The notes below the pieces were generated by a model that saw only the letters and a list, made by a program, of their open reading frames with translations, did no database searches and had not been told where the DNA came from. A stretch of 14,540 bases of DNA from Pelotomaculum sp. UBA3102 (lineage in GTDB: Bacteria > Bacillota > Desulfotomaculia > Desulfotomaculales > Pelotomaculaceae), in assembly GCA_002365865.1 (NCBI GenBank), contig DFAQ01000045.1, positions 18,455 through 32,994 on the forward strand, given 5' to 3'. A program made the position numbers and the translations under genes. Positions 13,828-14,540 of the stretch are shown one piece after another (the first letter of the stretch is position 1; every line of letters starts with the position of its first letter).

Positions 13828-14475
13828 CTACTTGTTTTTCACCGTTTCCCAATCATCAAGAAATTTTTTGACCCCGGCATCGGTAAGGGGATGTTTGACC
13901 ATCTGCATGAGCACCTTGTAGGGGACGGTGGCAATATGGGCGCCGGCCCTGGCCGCTTCGGCCACGTGCACCGGATGGCGGATACTGGCGGCAATTACTT
14001 CGGTCCGAAGCTGGTGAATGTCAAATATTTCCATTACATCGCGCACCAAATCCATCCCTTCCTGTCCTATGTCATCGAGCCGCCCGACAAAAGGACTGAC
14101 GAAGGAGGCGCCGGCCCTGGCGGCCAGGAGGGCCTGGTTGGCGGAAAAGACCAGGGTTACATTGGTGCGGATGCCTTTCCGGCACAAAATCCTTACTGCT
14201 TTCAACCCCTCGGCGGTCATCGGGATTTTTACCACGATATTAGGGTGGATCGCAGCCAATTCCTCCGCCTCGGAAACCATCTCCGGCGCTTCCAAACTTA
14301 CTGCCTCGGCACTGATCGGACCGTCCACTATCGCCGTGATTTCCTTAACCACTTCAGCAAAATTCCGGCCTTCCCGGGCGATTAGAGAAGGGTTGGTAGT
14401 CACGCCGCAGACTATGCCCAGCGAATTAACCTCCCTGATTTCAACCACATTTGCAGAATCAATAAAAAGCTTCAT
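13828..14475 (-). CDS. tal: Transaldolase, small type (TalC/fructose-6-phosphate aldolase family)
   Basis: A 215-residue single-domain TIM barrel of the MipB/TalC family that transfers or releases a dihydroxyacetone unit from ketose phosphates. The Schiff-base lysine is K83 in VVKIPMT. D6 (FIDSAN), TTNPSL at 26-31 and the TNVTLVFSANQA segment at 104-115 are conserved. Two residues separate the activities in this family: aldolases (FSA) have Gln and Tyr where transaldolases have Glu and Phe. Here they are E57 (SAEAVS) and F129 (SPFVGR), so transaldolase is favoured and the gene is probably part of the pentose phosphate pathway with rpiB. The ATG start has AGAGGTG 8 bases upstream. Bacillus has the orthologue ywjH near rho, with murA and glpX between; here they are missing. 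Only 65 bases precede it, with no clear promoter. Confidence 0.9.
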   Translation of the reverse strand: MKLFIDSANVVEIREVNSLGIVCGVTTNPSLIAREGRNFAEVVKEITAIVDGPISAEAVSLEAPEMVSEAEELAAIHPNIVVKIPMTAEGLKAVRILCRKGIRTNVTLVFSANQALLAARAGASFVSPFVGRLDDIGQEGMDLVRDVMEIFDIHQLRTEVIAASIRHPVHVAEAARAGAHIATVPYKVLMQMVKHPLTDAGVKKFLDDWETVKNK

Positions 14476-14540
14476 AATTAAAACACCTCTGTCTATTACT
14501 ACAGCGTAATATTGCTTGTTTCGTTATGCCCGCTACGCCA

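Overview
The window looks like core chromosome of an anaerobic, moderately GC-rich Firmicute. Gene content and order are closest to what I know of the Peptococcaceae (Pelotomaculum/Desulfotomaculum type). That placement is inferred from synteny, the many TTG/GTG starts with strong Shine-Dalgarno (SD) sequences, and a radical SAM gene of unknown function; no rRNA or other taxonomic marker is present. All 17 protein genes and one candidate 15-codon leader cistron lie on the minus strand, so the window is described below in transcription order, from high to low coordinates. I see no tRNA, rRNA, CRISPR, insertion sequence or phage gene.

Region A (about 14.5 to 10.8 kb): a transaldolase-like gene; a 200-base AT-rich gap holding a promoter candidate and a small ORF with a strong SD; a DUF2062 membrane protein; transcription terminator Rho; and a secreted LysM-LysM-M23 cell-wall hydrolase ending at a good intrinsic terminator.

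Region B (10.8 to 9.0 kb): a 417-aa radical SAM protein of unknown function, preceded by a 17-base near-perfect palindrome, then rpmE with its own promoter and a strong terminator.

Region C (9.0 to 6.2 kb): DUF1385 membrane protein, prfA (RF1) and prmC, packed with gaps of 1 to 2 bases. PrmC methylates the GGQ glutamine of RF1, so enzyme and substrate are co-expressed.

Region D (6.2 to 0.07 kb): an extended -10 promoter, then sua5/ywlC (tRNA t6A synthesis), mntP, a YwlE-type phosphatase, rpiB, glyA, dCMP deaminase, a small MazG-like nucleotide pyrophosphohydrolase and UDP-GlcNAc 2-epimerase. The order prfA-prmC-ywlC-mntP-ywlE-rpiB-glyA matches Bacillus subtilis. Compared with that genome, spoIIR, ywlG, upp, tdk, murA and glpX are absent from their usual places. 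The LysM/M23, radical SAM and DUF1385 genes, and the dCMP deaminase/MazG pair, occupy the neighbourhood instead.

Most of the window is ordinary housekeeping. The parts that deserve a second look are the radical SAM protein and its operator-like palindrome, the small leader cistron with duplicated ribosome binding sites ahead of DUF2062-rho, and the overlapping deaminase/pyrophosphohydrolase pair. No gap exceeds 300 bases; the largest is about 200 bases, between the transaldolase and DUF2062 genes.
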